DNA from: Ostreibacterium oceani
GTDB taxonomy: Bacteria > Pseudomonadota > Gammaproteobacteria > Cardiobacteriales > Ostreibacteriaceae
Assembly: GCF_009362845.1 (NCBI RefSeq)
Contig: NZ_WHNW01000003.1
Coordinates: forward strand, 62,001 to 126,000
Direction of reading: 5' to 3'
Length of the DNA: 64,000 nucleotides
Shown here: positions 1 to 8,506 of the stretch, in pieces
How positions within the stretch are numbered: position 1 is the first letter of the stretch
How the letters are laid out: each line of letters opens with the position of its first letter
Program-made: the position numbers and the translations under genes
Notes under the pieces: generated by a model
Database searches by the model: none
Told to the model about the DNA's origin: nothing
What the model saw: only the letters and a program-made list of their open reading frames with translations

Positions 1-210
1 GACAAACAAAGGCGTACTAGAATTAGTGACCCAGTTTTTTGCTACGTTATAGACCTCTAAGGATTTTTCAGACCCCATGGTGAGCGAGACGATGAGGAAA
101 ATGAGAATTAAATGTAGAGACAGCATTCCCATATCAAAATGCGACCCCCGGAATAGACCACTATTGGCGACTTTTAACTCTCGATTGGTGACATATTCAT
201 GATCACTCAT
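1..210 (-). CDS. N-terminus of a membrane transporter, BCCT-like (partial)
   Basis: The first 70 residues of a protein that runs off the left edge. The ATG at 208-210 follows a strong ribosome binding site, GAGGAGG, at about 10 bases. A hydrophilic leader of about 27 residues precedes one hydrophobic segment at about residues 28-45 (LSLHLILIFLIVSLTMG). The next stretch, ending in VAKNWVTNSS, resembles the end of TM1 and the following loop of betaine/choline/carnitine (BCCT) transporters. That family call is pattern matching on a short fragment and could be wrong; another multi-pass transporter is possible. Confidence 0.45.
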   Translation of the reverse strand, partial: MSDHEYVTNRELKVANSGLFRGSHFDMGMLSLHLILIFLIVSLTMGSEKSLEVYNVAKNWVTNSSTPLFV

Positions 211-230
211 ACAGACTTTCCTCCTCAGTT

Positions 231-274
231 ATGTTGTTATTACGTTGTTATTGTGTTGTTATTATGTTGTTATT
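231..274. repeat. 4 x 11-bp tandem array
   Basis: Four consecutive 11-bp units of the form RYGTTGTTATT fill the spacer just upstream of the left-edge transporter gene, at 231, 242, 253 and 264. Units differ only at the first two positions. Confidence 0.9.
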
Positions 275-326
275 GTTATAAATTTGATTGTTATTTGAAT
301 AATAATTTTTACATTTTTTGCGTGTC

Positions 327-371
327 AGTCTCTTGGCTGCTAGTCTATTGGCTGCTAGTCTCTTGATTGTT
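327..371. repeat. 3 x 15-bp tandem array
   Basis: Three 15-bp units based on AGTCTCTTGGCTGCT lie just downstream of the zapA stop codon. The third unit has diverged. Confidence 0.85.
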
Positions 372-396
372 GGTCATCAAGGGGTCGCCAAGCTGA

Positions 397-672
397 TTAT
401 TTCTTTATTTCATGCAGTAGTTTGTCCATTTCGCCATTGGCGACTTTGGCTTGGTCAGATAGCGTTTCTAATTCTTGCATTAATTCACAAGTGACGCGCA
501 GCGCACCCATTGTCATTAGTCTTTCGGATGCAACGCTTGGGTGGTCGCGACGAAACGCCTTAAGGTGTTGGTTTAAATAGTCTGCACCCTTGATCAGGCG
601 GTCTTTTTCATCGATTTCACAGGCTAAGTGGTAGTCTGTGTCCATGATTCTAACGGTGACATTGGTTTTCAT
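397..672 (-). CDS. zapA: Cell division protein ZapA
   Basis: ZapA binds FtsZ and bundles its filaments at the division ring. The 91-residue product has the usual family layout: a small N-terminal globular domain (NVTVRIMDTDYHLAC, then EKDRLIKGADYLN) followed by a long helix from about residue 55 that would form the dimeric coiled coil (TMGALRVTCELMQELETL). Length is close to the family norm of about 100. The start overlaps the stop of the upstream coiled-coil gene by 4 bp (669-672), so the two are translationally coupled. No 6S RNA or 5-formyltetrahydrofolate cyclo-ligase follows it, unlike in many gammaproteobacteria. Confidence 0.9.
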   Translation of the reverse strand: MKTNVTVRIMDTDYHLACEIDEKDRLIKGADYLNQHLKAFRRDHPSVASERLMTMGALRVTCELMQELETLSDQAKVANGEMDKLLHEIKK

Positions 673-1085
673 GATTCAATCCCTCGGATGCGGTTAATCA
701 TTTGCTGGTTGCTGTAGGTGAGTTGCTCGCTTTTCGCGCTCAATTCGTGGTTAATCGAGGTGAGTTCATCCATTTCGTGTTGATGCGTTTCGGCGAGAGT
801 TTGTTGTAGGTTCGCTAATTCAGCGGCGTTTTCTTCGGCGAGCTGTGAAATTTTGGCCTCGTATGTTGCCGTTAATTTGTCGATTGCCTGTTGATTGGCT
901 TGTGTTAGTGAGGTGATTTTGGCTTCGTATTCTGATTGGGTGTTTTTTGCGGTTTGGTTGGCGTCATCGCGTTTTTTTTCAGCTTCTGCCAGTGATTTTT
1001 CAAGCGTTTTAATCTGCATGTTGGCGTTTTTTAACGCATCAATCAGCGTTCGAAGTTTAGATAAATTGATGGATTCTGTTATCAT
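669..1085 (-). CDS. Coiled-coil protein upstream of ZapA (ZapB-like/TIGR02449-like)
   Basis: A 138-residue, almost entirely helical protein rich in Glu, Gln, Ala and Lys, with heptad-like spacing of Leu and Ile from about residue 9 to 125. It has no signal peptide or membrane segment. Short coiled-coil proteins directly before zapA are common in gammaproteobacteria (TIGR02449 family), and the closing MINRIRGIE resembles their conserved end. This one is about twice the usual length, apparently through an expanded middle with repeated YEAKI segments. A role in the division ring beside ZapA is inferred from the 4-bp overlap only. Confidence 0.6.
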   Translation of the reverse strand: MITESINLSKLRTLIDALKNANMQIKTLEKSLAEAEKKRDDANQTAKNTQSEYEAKITSLTQANQQAIDKLTATYEAKISQLAEENAAELANLQQTLAETHQHEMDELTSINHELSAKSEQLTYSNQQMINRIRGIES

Positions 1086-1265
1086 AGTGGTGTCTTTTTT
1101 GATGTGAATTGATATTAAAAGGGATTTATATGTGCCCGTTGGTTTGTGCTTATGTATCCTAATGTATCCTAGTGTAACTTTAGTGATGATGTTATAGGTA
1201 CAATGATACGGGTTTTTGTTTTTGTTTCAACCTTTGTTTCGACTGCGATGCGAGTAAAATGATTT

Positions 1266-1931
1266 ATGATAACTGATTATGTGAATTTTCAACATTGGTT
1301 GACCGATGCAGGGATTGAGTTTTCACCGAGTTTTGTGCAGGGTGTGCTGAGTGCTTATTGCTGTAAGACATATAGCGGCATTGGTTGGTCAGCCTTGCTA
1401 TGGCATCAATCATCTGGTGCTGATAAACCAAGCACTGATAAACCAAGCACCACAACGCCAAGCGCCGCAGCGTCAAGTACCAATGCCATAAACGACATCA
1501 ATGCGATTGACGTGATGGCGCAGCAATCAACCCAGCAGCAATCAACCCAGCAGCAATCAACCCAGCAGCAATCAATCGGCGCGAGGCAAGACAGCACCCA
1601 GACCTTAGCGAATTATCAAGATAAGCTAAAGGCACAACTAGACGACCCTGACTGTGACTACCAACTGCTATTGCCTACTGACGACAATGCACACCAGCTG
1701 GCGTTAGCGATACGTGAATGGGCCAGTGGCTTTTGGTTAGGGTTGCAGCAAAGCCATTTAATCAACAACTTAACCGATTCGCATAGTAAAGAATATCTTT
1801 CTGATTTACAACGCATTAGCGCGATGCCGTTGCCCGATGAAGCAGATAGTGAGAGTCTGGCGGATATTGCAGAGATACAAGAGTATTGCCGAATGGGCGC
1901 AATTAGTTTATATTTGTCTTCTTGGCGATGA
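1266..1931 (+). CDS. ygfB: YgfB/UPF0149-family protein with a Gln/Ser/Thr-rich insert
   Basis: A 221-residue protein of the YgfB/YecA (UPF0149) family, recognised by an N-terminal domain with HGxL-like VQGVLSAYCC, the conserved WASGFWLGL at about residues 148-156, and the C-terminal EIQEYCRMGAISLYLS. E. coli ygfB also lies divergently next to zapA, which supports the call. Between the two conserved halves, roughly residues 50-115, is a low-complexity insert made of DKPST and QQSTQ units encoded by 15-bp repeats; ordinary members lack it. An upstream ATG at 1259 hits a stop within five codons, so 1266 is the start. The biochemical role is uncertain; Pseudomonas YgfB has been linked to amidase and beta-lactamase regulation. 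Confidence 0.75.
   Translation: MITDYVNFQHWLTDAGIEFSPSFVQGVLSAYCCKTYSGIGWSALLWHQSSGADKPSTDKPSTTTPSAAASSTNAINDINAIDVMAQQSTQQQSTQQQSTQQQSIGARQDSTQTLANYQDKLKAQLDDPDCDYQLLLPTDDNAHQLALAIREWASGFWLGLQQSHLINNLTDSHSKEYLSDLQRISAMPLPDEADSESLADIAEIQEYCRMGAISLYLSSWR
1422..1577. repeat. In-frame 15-bp repeats inside the YgfB gene
   Basis: Two copies of GATAAACCAAGCAC(T/C) at 1422-1451, then almost four copies of CAGCAATCAACCCAG from 1521 to about 1577. Both units are multiples of three and so lengthen the protein without a frameshift. Confidence 0.9.
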
Positions 1932-2083
1932 TTTGGCGATAATTGTGCCGAGTTAGATTAAGGGCATGTATTTTTAATGTTTTTATATTGATTCACAAAC
2001 GTTTTTATAGACTTGTTTTTTATAGACTTTTTTATAATTTTATTCATTGACAGTAACAGGCTAACAGCCTTAGGAGTAATAAC

Positions 2084-2515
2084 ATGGGATTATTTGATTT
2101 TGCAAGAAATATCGGTAAGAAAATCTTTTCAAACGATGATGAAGCCGCAGAAAAACTCAAAGCGCATATCGAGGCGGACAACCCAGGGATGAAAGACTTA
2201 ACTGTTGAATATACAGATGGGGTTGCGAAAATTTCAGGGCAGGCCAAAGACTCAGCAGCGCTAGAAAAAGCCGTGTTAATGGCAGGCAATGTCGAGGGCG
2301 TTGGCGAAGTCCAGCTAGGTGAGGTATCAGGTGCTGAGCCATCTGAAAATGTGTCTTACTATGAAATTCAGTCGGGGGATTCACTGTGGAAAATCGCTGA
2401 AAAAGCCTATGGCAATGGCAGTCAATATACGAAGATTTTCGAAGAGAACAAAGAAGTCATCAAAGACCCTGATTTAATCTATCCAGGACAAAAAATCCGT
2501 ATTCCAAATGCGTAA
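2084..2515 (+). CDS. lysM: BON-LysM protein (Kbp/YgaU-like)
   Basis: The 143-residue protein begins MGLFDFARNIGKKIF, carries a BON domain at about residues 25-85 (VEYTDGVAKISGQA, then GVGEVQL) and ends in one LysM domain at about 92-141 (YYEIQSGDSLWKIAEKAYG, ending DPDLIYPGQKIRIP). The architecture and length match E. coli Kbp (YgaU), a small K+-binding protein also annotated as the peptidoglycan-binding protein LysM. There is no signal peptide, as in Kbp. The ATG follows AGGAG at a good distance. The gene stands alone and ends in a clear intrinsic terminator. Confidence 0.85.
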   Translation: MGLFDFARNIGKKIFSNDDEAAEKLKAHIEADNPGMKDLTVEYTDGVAKISGQAKDSAALEKAVLMAGNVEGVGEVQLGEVSGAEPSENVSYYEIQSGDSLWKIAEKAYGNGSQYTKIFEENKEVIKDPDLIYPGQKIRIPNA

Positions 2516-2517
2516 TT

Positions 2518-2550
2518 GATTGCAAATATGATTGCAAATATGATTGCAAG
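2518..2550. repeat. 2.7 x 12-bp tandem array after lysM
   Basis: GATTGCAAATAT repeats at 2518, 2530 and (partial) 2542, starting two bases after the stop codon of the LysM gene. Confidence 0.9.
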
Positions 2551-2570
2551 TACGGCAGCAGTCTGCAATA

Positions 2571-2600
2571 AAAAAGCGGTGTGTTATCACCGCTTTTTTA
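2571..2600 (+). terminator. Rho-independent terminator of the LysM gene
   Basis: Stem GCGGTG/CACCGC (2576-2581 with 2588-2593), six-base loop, preceded by an A-run and followed by seven T. The A-run and T-run also pair, so it may act on both strands. Confidence 0.9.
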
Positions 2601-2639
2601 TTGCCCATATGTAAAGTAAATAACAGGCGGCCATTAAGG

Positions 2640-2679
2640 TTGCAGTTGATGCGCTTGCAGTTGATGCGCTTGCAGTCGA
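2640..2679. repeat. 2.7 x 15-bp tandem array
   Basis: TTGCAGTTGATGCGC at 2640 and 2655, with a partial third copy from 2670, in the spacer between the convergent LysM and YegP-like genes. Confidence 0.9.
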
Positions 2680-2717
2680 CTTTTTAGACAAACACAGTCG
2701 CCGTTATTTATTGTTAT

Positions 2718-3050
2718 CTACTCTGATTGATCGTCGATGGTTGCTGACGGTGCGTTATTTTGCACTGATGCGATGCCGTTGTCACGTGCGCTTTCGCTGC
2801 TATACATCTGGCTATTGCCAATCACTTGGCCGTTGGTCGCCTTTAAGGTAAAGTAAGGACTGCCGTCTTTGGCGGTTAGTTTTTCAAATTGTGCGCTATC
2901 TGCCGCGTTGGTTTGAACCGATTCAATCCCATTGATACAGCCCGCTTTGGCGGCGTAGGCTTGGCTGGTTAGAATGATTTGTCCATTTTGCGCGTGTAGG
3001 TTAAATTGAAATTTACCGTCTTTGCGGGTGCTGATGACGAATTTTCCCAT
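2718..3050 (-). CDS. YegP-family (DUF1508) tandem-repeat protein
   Basis: A 110-residue protein with two copies of the DUF1508 fold: residues 1-50 (GKFVISTRKDGKFQFNLHA, then AKAGCINGIESVQ) and about 52-102 (FEKLTAKDGSPYFTLKATNG, then ESARDNGIASVQ). Each copy has the family pattern of a K/R-x-DGxF-xF-L-A-NGQ strand pair followed by NGIxSVQ. E. coli YegP is the type member and its function is not established. A good ribosome binding site, AGGAG, lies about 8 bases before the ATG. The last eight residues are acidic and not conserved. Confidence 0.85.
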   Translation of the reverse strand: MGKFVISTRKDGKFQFNLHAQNGQIILTSQAYAAKAGCINGIESVQTNAADSAQFEKLTAKDGSPYFTLKATNGQVIGNSQMYSSESARDNGIASVQNNAPSATIDDQSE

Positions 3051-3429
3051 GATGGATTCTCCTGTTAAAGGTTGTTGATAAAACGATTAGATCATGTTTT
3101 TTTATCTTATCCAATAATCGCGGGCGAATCAACTAAAACAGCGCCAAAACGGACCACAGGATTTGTAATGAATCAATAGATTAAGTCAGTGGTTAACTGT
3201 GTTGTGTCGGTGGCTTTGGGCGATTGCTTTAGGTGATTGTTTTGAGCGATTGTTTTGGGCGATTGTTCAGCCTACGCGCAAAGCGAGTTCGGCATAAATC
3301 ATGATTATTTGAAAAAGGTAACAATTATCATAATAGTCTGACCGTTGTCATAATATCGCGTGTTTTATTGCGATTTTTCGTGTAGAATTGCATCAAAATA
3401 ATAACCAGAATATAACTCAGAATAGCGTG
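3051..3429. other. Intergenic region between the YegP-like gene and parE
   Basis: About 380 bases with no convincing gene. It holds the upstream signals of the YegP-like gene on the minus strand, a 4 x 13-bp array (3215-3266), and AT-rich sequence with TAATAG and CATAAT hexamers between 3310 and 3357 that may include the parE promoter. No operator or hairpin stands out. Confidence 0.6.
3215..3266. repeat. 4 x 13-bp tandem array upstream of parE
   Basis: Four units of the form TTTGGGCGATTGT begin at 3215, 3228, 3241 and 3254 with one or two changes each. Confidence 0.9.
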
Positions 3430-5325
3430 ATGTCGAACTATACGGCGAATGATTTAGCAATTTTAAAAGGACTCGAGCCTGTGCAAGTGCGCCCAGGTAT
3501 GTTTACGGACACGACACGTCCCAACCATTTGGCGCAGGAAGTCATTGACAATAGTGTTGACGAAGCCCAAGCAGGCTTTGCAACCCGTGTTTGTGTCGTT
3601 TTGCACGAAGATGGGTCGTTATCGGTGACCGATGATGGGCGTGGTATGCCTGTAGATTTACACGAACAAGAAGGCGTCAGCGGTGTTGAGCTGATTCTGA
3701 CGCGCCTCCATGCAGGTGGTAAATTCTCGAATAAGAATTACGAGTTTGCCGGGGGATTGCACGGCGTAGGTATCTCGGTGGTTAATGCGTTGTCGTGCCG
3801 CGTCGAAGTCGAAATTCGCCGTGGTGGTGAAGTCTATGAAATTGCCTTTGAGCAAGGGTTAAAAGTCCAAGAGCTTACCGTTGTCGGCAAAACCACCAAA
3901 AAAGACACAGGAACGACCGTGCGTTTTTGGCCAAACGCGACCTATTTTGATTCGGCGAACTTCTCGCTGTCTCGGTTGATGAGCAACCTACGAGCGAAAG
4001 CCGTATTGTGTAACAATTTGCAGGTTATTCTCATTGATGAAAAAACAGGGCAGGAGCACACGTGGCAGTATAGTGACGGGCTAAAAACCTACCTATTATC
4101 CGCGGTTGGTGAAGCCGAAATATTGCCGCATCAAGGCTTTCATCTAAAACAAACCGATGATTATGGGCAGATTGAAAGCGTGTTTTGTTGGTTTGTTGAG
4201 CCTAGCGCCACTGGAATTTATGAAAGCTACGCAAACCTCATCCCGACGACGAGCGGCGGCACGCATGTCAATGGCTTGCGCATCGGGATTACCGAGGCGT
4301 TGCGTGAGTTTTGTGACTTTCGGCATTTGTTGCCACGCGGGGTAAAGCTTACGCCAGATGATGCATTCGAAGGTTGCCAATTTATTTTGTCGATAAAAAT
4401 CCCCGATCCGCAGTTCGCCAGCCAAACCAAAGAGCGCCTTAGCTCTCGCAACGTCTCGGCGTGGGTCGCAAACGCAGTCAAAGACCAGCTCAGTCTTTGG
4501 CTAAATTCAAACCCTGAGCAAGCCGAAGCCATCGCTAATTTGGTCATCGCTCAGGCACAAAAACGCCTCAAAAAAGCCAAAAAAATTGTCCGCAAAAAAA
4601 TCGCAACAGGTCCTGCGCTGCCGGGCAAATTAACCGATTGTGTCAATCAAGATATTACACAAAGCGAACTGTTTTTGGTCGAAGGTGATTCGGCAGGTGG
4701 GTCGGCAAAACAAGCACGATTGCGAGATTTTCAAGCCGTCATGCCGCTACGCGGTAAAATTTTAAACACGTGGGAAGTTGAGTCAGATCAAGTCCTATCC
4801 AGCCAAGAAATTCATGATATTGCGGTTGCCATTGGTGTTGACCCCAATTCGGCGGATTTGACTGGTTTGCGTTATGGGAAGATTTGTATACTGGCGGATG
4901 CGGATTCGGATGGCGCGCATATTGCGACGTTGATTTGCGCACTGTTTATGAAACATTTTAGGCCGTTGGTGGATGCTGGGCATGTGTTTGTGGCGATGCC
5001 GCCGCTGTATCGGATTGATTGTGGCAAGGAGACCTTCTATGCGCTAGACGATGCTGAGCGTGAAGATTGTGTCAAAAAACTCAGCAAAAAAAGTGCGACT
5101 AAAAACAAAAAAATAGCCGTGATGCGTTTTAAAGGATTGGGTGAAATGAATCCATCGCAGTTACGCGAAACGACAATGCATCCTGATAGTCGTCGCTTGG
5201 TGCAGTTAATGGTGGAAGATGCCTTGTTGGCAGAAGAAATGTTTGATAAATTACTGTCCAAAAAACGCGCCGCTGATCGCAAAATATGGCTAGAAGACAA
5301 GGGTAGCTTGGCAATCATTGATTAG
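3430..5325 (+). CDS. parE: DNA topoisomerase IV subunit B
   Basis: ParE is the ATPase subunit of topoisomerase IV, which unlinks replicated chromosomes. From the ATG at 3430 the protein is 631 residues, against 630 in E. coli. It has the GHKL ATP-binding motifs (EVIDNSVDEA, DDGRGMP, GGLHGVGISVVNAL), the transducer domain, and a TOPRIM domain with [12 protein letters not shown] and DADSDGAHI. The ARPGMFTDTTRPNHL-type N-terminal sequence separates it from GyrB, which is present at 46010-48415. The frame is open further upstream to a TTG at 3388, but alignment of MSNYTANDLAIL with E. coli ParE favours 3430. No clear Shine-Dalgarno sequence precedes either start. parC follows after one small gene. 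Confidence 0.95.
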   Translation: MSNYTANDLAILKGLEPVQVRPGMFTDTTRPNHLAQEVIDNSVDEAQAGFATRVCVVLHEDGSLSVTDDGRGMPVDLHEQEGVSGVELILTRLHAGGKFSNKNYEFAGGLHGVGISVVNALSCRVEVEIRRGGEVYEIAFEQGLKVQELTVVGKTTKKDTGTTVRFWPNATYFDSANFSLSRLMSNLRAKAVLCNNLQVILIDEKTGQEHTWQYSDGLKTYLLSAVGEAEILPHQGFHLKQTDDYGQIESVFCWFVEPSATGIYESYANLIPTTSGGTHVNGLRIGITEALREFCDFRHLLPRGVKLTPDDAFEGCQFILSIKIPDPQFASQTKERLSSRNVSAWVANAVKDQLSLWLNSNPEQAEAIANLVIAQAQKRLKKAKKIVRKKIATGPALPGKLTDCVNQDITQSELFLVEGDSAGGSAKQARLRDFQAVMPLRGKILNTWEVESDQVLSSQEIHDIAVAIGVDPNSADLTGLRYGKICILADADSDGAHIATLICALFMKHFRPLVDAGHVFVAMPPLYRIDCGKETFYALDDAEREDCVKKLSKKSATKNKKIAVMRFKGLGEMNPSQLRETTMHPDSRRLVQLMVEDALLAEEMFDKLLSKKRAADRKIWLEDKGSLAIID

Positions 5326-5326
5326 G

Positions 5327-5350
5327 GTTAAAGCGAGTTAAAGCGAGTTA
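5327..5350. repeat. 2 x 10-bp tandem array at the parE stop
   Basis: AAGCGAGTTA occurs twice in a row at 5331 and 5341, right after the parE stop codon, with a further partial GTTA before it. Confidence 0.85.
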
Positions 5351-5417
5351 GGCATGACGTTCAAATTGATATTAAATAATAAACGAAATAATAAACGCAA
5401 ATAAACGGATAAAGGCA

Positions 5418-5765
5418 ATGGAAGACACACAGGCAGTTATTGATGCGTTGCAATTAGCGCAGTTACAGTTATTACAAACCATGGTCATTGGATTTATGGT
5501 CTGTTGGGCGTTATTTTTTATCTGGCTGACGGTTTATTTTTTACGGCGCTTGAAATCGACACACGTTGCCCTATGGCAATCACTAGGCAAGCCCACGCTA
5601 TGGCGCAAAAATGGCGCATTATTAAAATTTATCATGAGCCGTCGGGTCAAGGAATTGGCGCCAAAATTGCAGGTTTATGCGCGTCTATTACGGTATTTGA
5701 CCTTGATTGGCGTGTCGTTAGCATTGGCGGTGGCGTTTGCCATGATTAAACTTTATTGGGTGTAA
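5418..5765 (+). CDS. Small two-TM membrane protein, UspB-like
   Basis: A 115-residue protein with an N-terminal membrane segment at about residues 22-44 (MVIGFMVCWALFFIWLTVYFL), a basic middle containing HVALWQSLGKPTLW, and a C-terminal membrane segment at about 92-113. This TM-soluble-TM layout and the W-x-x-LGxPxLW motif resemble the universal stress protein B family of small inner-membrane proteins, whose role is unclear. It sits between parE and parC with only 6 bp to parC, so all three are probably co-transcribed. No link to topoisomerase function is known. Confidence 0.6.
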   Translation: MEDTQAVIDALQLAQLQLLQTMVIGFMVCWALFFIWLTVYFLRRLKSTHVALWQSLGKPTLWRKNGALLKFIMSRRVKELAPKLQVYARLLRYLTLIGVSLALAVAFAMIKLYWV

Positions 5766-5771
5766 ATAAAT

Positions 5772-7994
5772 ATGGCGTTTAATAATCTAGAAACGGTACC
5801 GATTCGCCGCTTTATCGAAAAGTCTTATTTAGATTATTCGATGTATGTCATTTTAGACCGCGCATTACCACATATCGGTGATGGGTTAAAACCAGTGCAA
5901 CGGCGTATTATTTTTGCGATGTCTGAGCTGGGGTTGTCTGCGGCATCTAAGCATAAAAAATCAGCGCGTACCGTAGGGGACGTGTTAGGTAAATATCACC
6001 CACATGGTGATGCGGCGTGTTACGAAGCGATGGTGTTAATGGCGCAGCATTTTTCGTATCGTTATCCGTTGGTCGACGGGCAGGGTAATTGGGGCTCAAT
6101 CGATGACCCCAAATCCTTTGCCGCGATGCGCTATACCGAATCTAAACTAACCCGCTACGCGCAGGTGTTGCTACGCGAAGTGGGTATGGGTACAGTCAAT
6201 TGGCAACCAAATTTTGATGGCTCGTTAAATGAACCGCAATTACTGCCTGCAATGTTACCCAATATTTTGCTTAATGGCGCGAGCGGCATTGCCGTTGGGA
6301 TGAGTACAGATATTCCACCGCATAATATTCATGATGTCATTAATGCGTGTTTGGCGTGCATTGACCGACCAGAGGTGAGCGTTGCTGAATTGGCTGAAAT
6401 CATCAAAGGTCCTGATTATCCGACTTATGGTGAATTAATTACGCCGACAGCTGATTTGATGAGTTTATACGAAACGGGTACAGGGTCGGTTAAGCTGCGC
6501 GCGACGTATCAAATTGAGGACAAAACACTGGTTATTGACAGTTTGCCCTATCAAACAGCCAGTAATAAGATTATCGAACAAATTGCAGGGCAAATGGCGG
6601 CCAAAAAACTGCCGATGATAGAAGACATTCGTGATGAGTCTGATGAGGCATCGCCTGTACGATTGGTTTTGATTCCACGTTCAAATCGTGTGGATTTAGA
6701 GCAGGTGATTAATCATTTGTTTTCAACAACGGATTTAGAACGCAACTACCGTGTCAATCTCAATATGATTGGGCTAGATAACAAGCCCAAAGTCAAAAAT
6801 ATCGCCCAAATTATTAACGAATGGTTGGTGTTTCGGCGTGATATTGTGACACAGCGTTTACAGACGCGGCTGGACGCGGTAGAAAAACGCCTGCATTTGT
6901 TAGCGGGATTGCTGATTGCCTTTTTAAACATCGATGAAGTAATCCGCATTATTCGCGAAGAAGACGAACCAAAACCAGCGCTAATCGCAGCGTTTGCACT
7001 GAGTGAGATGCAGGCTGAGTATATTTTAGAGACCAAATTGCGCCAATTAGCGAGGCTAGAAGAAGTAAAAATCCGTACAGAGGAATCCGCATTAACCAAA
7101 GAACAAAAAGCCTTGAAAAATCGACTCAACAACCCCGAAAAGCTCACCCAGTTAATTCGTGATGAAATCGTTGCATTGGGTGAGGAGTTTGCCAGTGAAA
7201 GGCGCACCCGCATCGTCGAGCGCCAAGCCGCCAAAGCCATCGATGAGTCATTATTGACACCTGCAGAGACCGTTACCGTGATTTTATCGAAAATGGGCTG
7301 GGTACGCGTTGCCAAAGGCAATCAAGTCGATGCACAGGCGCTTAGCTACAAAACGGGCGATGCGTATCAGCATCATGTAATGGGTAAATCCAACAATATG
7401 GCGGTATTTTTAGCCGATGATGGTCGTGCGTTTAGCTTGCCAGCGCATCAATTGCCGTCTGCACGTGGTTTTGGCGAGCCGCTAACGGGTAAATTAACGA
7501 TAGGTAACCGCCAATGCCAGTACGTATTATTGGATCAAAACAAAGCAAAATACCTGTTTACCAGTAATACGGGCTATGGACTGGTGAGTGAATACGATAA
7601 CCTGATTTCACGTAGCAAATCGGGTAAAGCCTTTTTGACACTAGGCGATAGCACAGCCAACCTGCCACTACGGCTGACCGATGACGCCAAATATATTTTA
7701 TTGACAACGACCGATGCCCATGTGCTGGTTATTGAACTCAGTGAAATTCCTGAAATTGCTCGTGGCAAGGGTAACAAGTTGATTCAGATTCCGCCCAAAG
7801 CCATTAAATCAGGTGTCACAGTCAGAGACGTGCTAGCGCTAACGGGTGAGGAAACCTTGCGCTTTAAAGTGGGACGCAGCAAAGAAAGCCTATCGCCAGA
7901 GATTTGGTTGCAATGGCTGGGTGCACGTGCCAATCGCGGCAAGCGCTTACCGAATGGTCTGGAACTTTATAAGCAGATAACCGTGAGTGAGTAG
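5772..7994 (+). CDS. parC: DNA topoisomerase IV subunit A
   Basis: ParC is the DNA breakage-reunion subunit that pairs with ParE. The 740 residues (752 in E. coli) contain the winged-helix/tower core with the catalytic tyrosine in AAMRYTES (Tyr121), the coiled-coil domain, and a C-terminal beta-pinwheel with degenerate repeats from about residue 495. The quinolone-determining region reads [12 protein letters not shown]: the position of E. coli Ser80 is Ala81, while the acidic partner (E. coli Glu84) is kept as Glu85. It follows the UspB-like gene by 6 bp, with parE before that. Confidence 0.95.
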   Translation: MAFNNLETVPIRRFIEKSYLDYSMYVILDRALPHIGDGLKPVQRRIIFAMSELGLSAASKHKKSARTVGDVLGKYHPHGDAACYEAMVLMAQHFSYRYPLVDGQGNWGSIDDPKSFAAMRYTESKLTRYAQVLLREVGMGTVNWQPNFDGSLNEPQLLPAMLPNILLNGASGIAVGMSTDIPPHNIHDVINACLACIDRPEVSVAELAEIIKGPDYPTYGELITPTADLMSLYETGTGSVKLRATYQIEDKTLVIDSLPYQTASNKIIEQIAGQMAAKKLPMIEDIRDESDEASPVRLVLIPRSNRVDLEQVINHLFSTTDLERNYRVNLNMIGLDNKPKVKNIAQIINEWLVFRRDIVTQRLQTRLDAVEKRLHLLAGLLIAFLNIDEVIRIIREEDEPKPALIAAFALSEMQAEYILETKLRQLARLEEVKIRTEESALTKEQKALKNRLNNPEKLTQLIRDEIVALGEEFASERRTRIVERQAAKAIDESLLTPAETVTVILSKMGWVRVAKGNQVDAQALSYKTGDAYQHHVMGKSNNMAVFLADDGRAFSLPAHQLPSARGFGEPLTGKLTIGNRQCQYVLLDQNKAKYLFTSNTGYGLVSEYDNLISRSKSGKAFLTLGDSTANLPLRLTDDAKYILLTTTDAHVLVIELSEIPEIARGKGNKLIQIPPKAIKSGVTVRDVLALTGEETLRFKVGRSKESLSPEIWLQWLGARANRGKRLPNGLELYKQITVSE

Positions 7995-8053
7995 GGGATG
8001 GGTTGCGGGGATGGTTTCGATTTAAATAAAAAAATTATAATATCGATTAGAAT

Positions 8054-8506
8054 ATGAGAAAATTAATTTATTTTTCGGTAATCCCTTTTGTCTTGTTCAT
8101 TTTAGTATCAGTCACCTATTACCTGGGTTTTGGCTCTGGCGCTCGTATGGCGACAAACGTGGATAACTTAACACGAACTTTCGTAAAGTATGCCCCTTAT
8201 TTATTAAATGAAGACAGAGAAAATACTGCTGAATTGTCGCAACTTGATAGGCTCGAAATCCATTCGGCGCTTAATTTTTATAATGAAAATATTACTAATT
8301 CAAGCAAAATCAATCAATTTTATTTTGGACTTACCTTGGGGTCAGTTGTCAGCTTAACGGAAGTTGAGGAAAGATTTCTTCCTGAGATGATTCGTTGGTA
8401 TAGAGAGTATCCAATCAATTGCGAAAAAATTAACGAGATGCCTAATTGCAAAAATTTCATAGACGAAGTCTCAAACGCAGTAAATCAGTTGACTGAATTA
8501 AATTAA
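8054..8506 (+). CDS. Hypothetical protein with an N-terminal membrane anchor
   Basis: A 150-residue protein that I do not recognise. Residues 5-25 (IYFSVIPFVLFILVSVTYYLG) form one membrane segment or uncleaved signal anchor. The rest is a soluble, probably helical domain with two Cys near the C-terminus (NCEKINEMPNCKNF, about residues 123-132) that could form a disulfide if the domain faces the periplasm. The coding sequence is AT-richer than parC before it, and no good ribosome binding site precedes the ATG. It stands alone, 59 bp after parC. Confidence 0.55.
   Translation: MRKLIYFSVIPFVLFILVSVTYYLGFGSGARMATNVDNLTRTFVKYAPYLLNEDRENTAELSQLDRLEIHSALNFYNENITNSSKINQFYFGLTLGSVVSLTEVEERFLPEMIRWYREYPINCEKINEMPNCKNFIDEVSNAVNQLTELN

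Noticed and set aside
211-396. 6S RNA downstream of zapA
   Set aside because: The usual place was checked, but it holds only tandem arrays and no 6S-like long hairpin.
1406-1597. Minus-strand frame with repeated WVDCC units
   Set aside because: It is the antisense of the 15-bp repeats inside the YgfB gene, whose own frame has family motifs at both ends.
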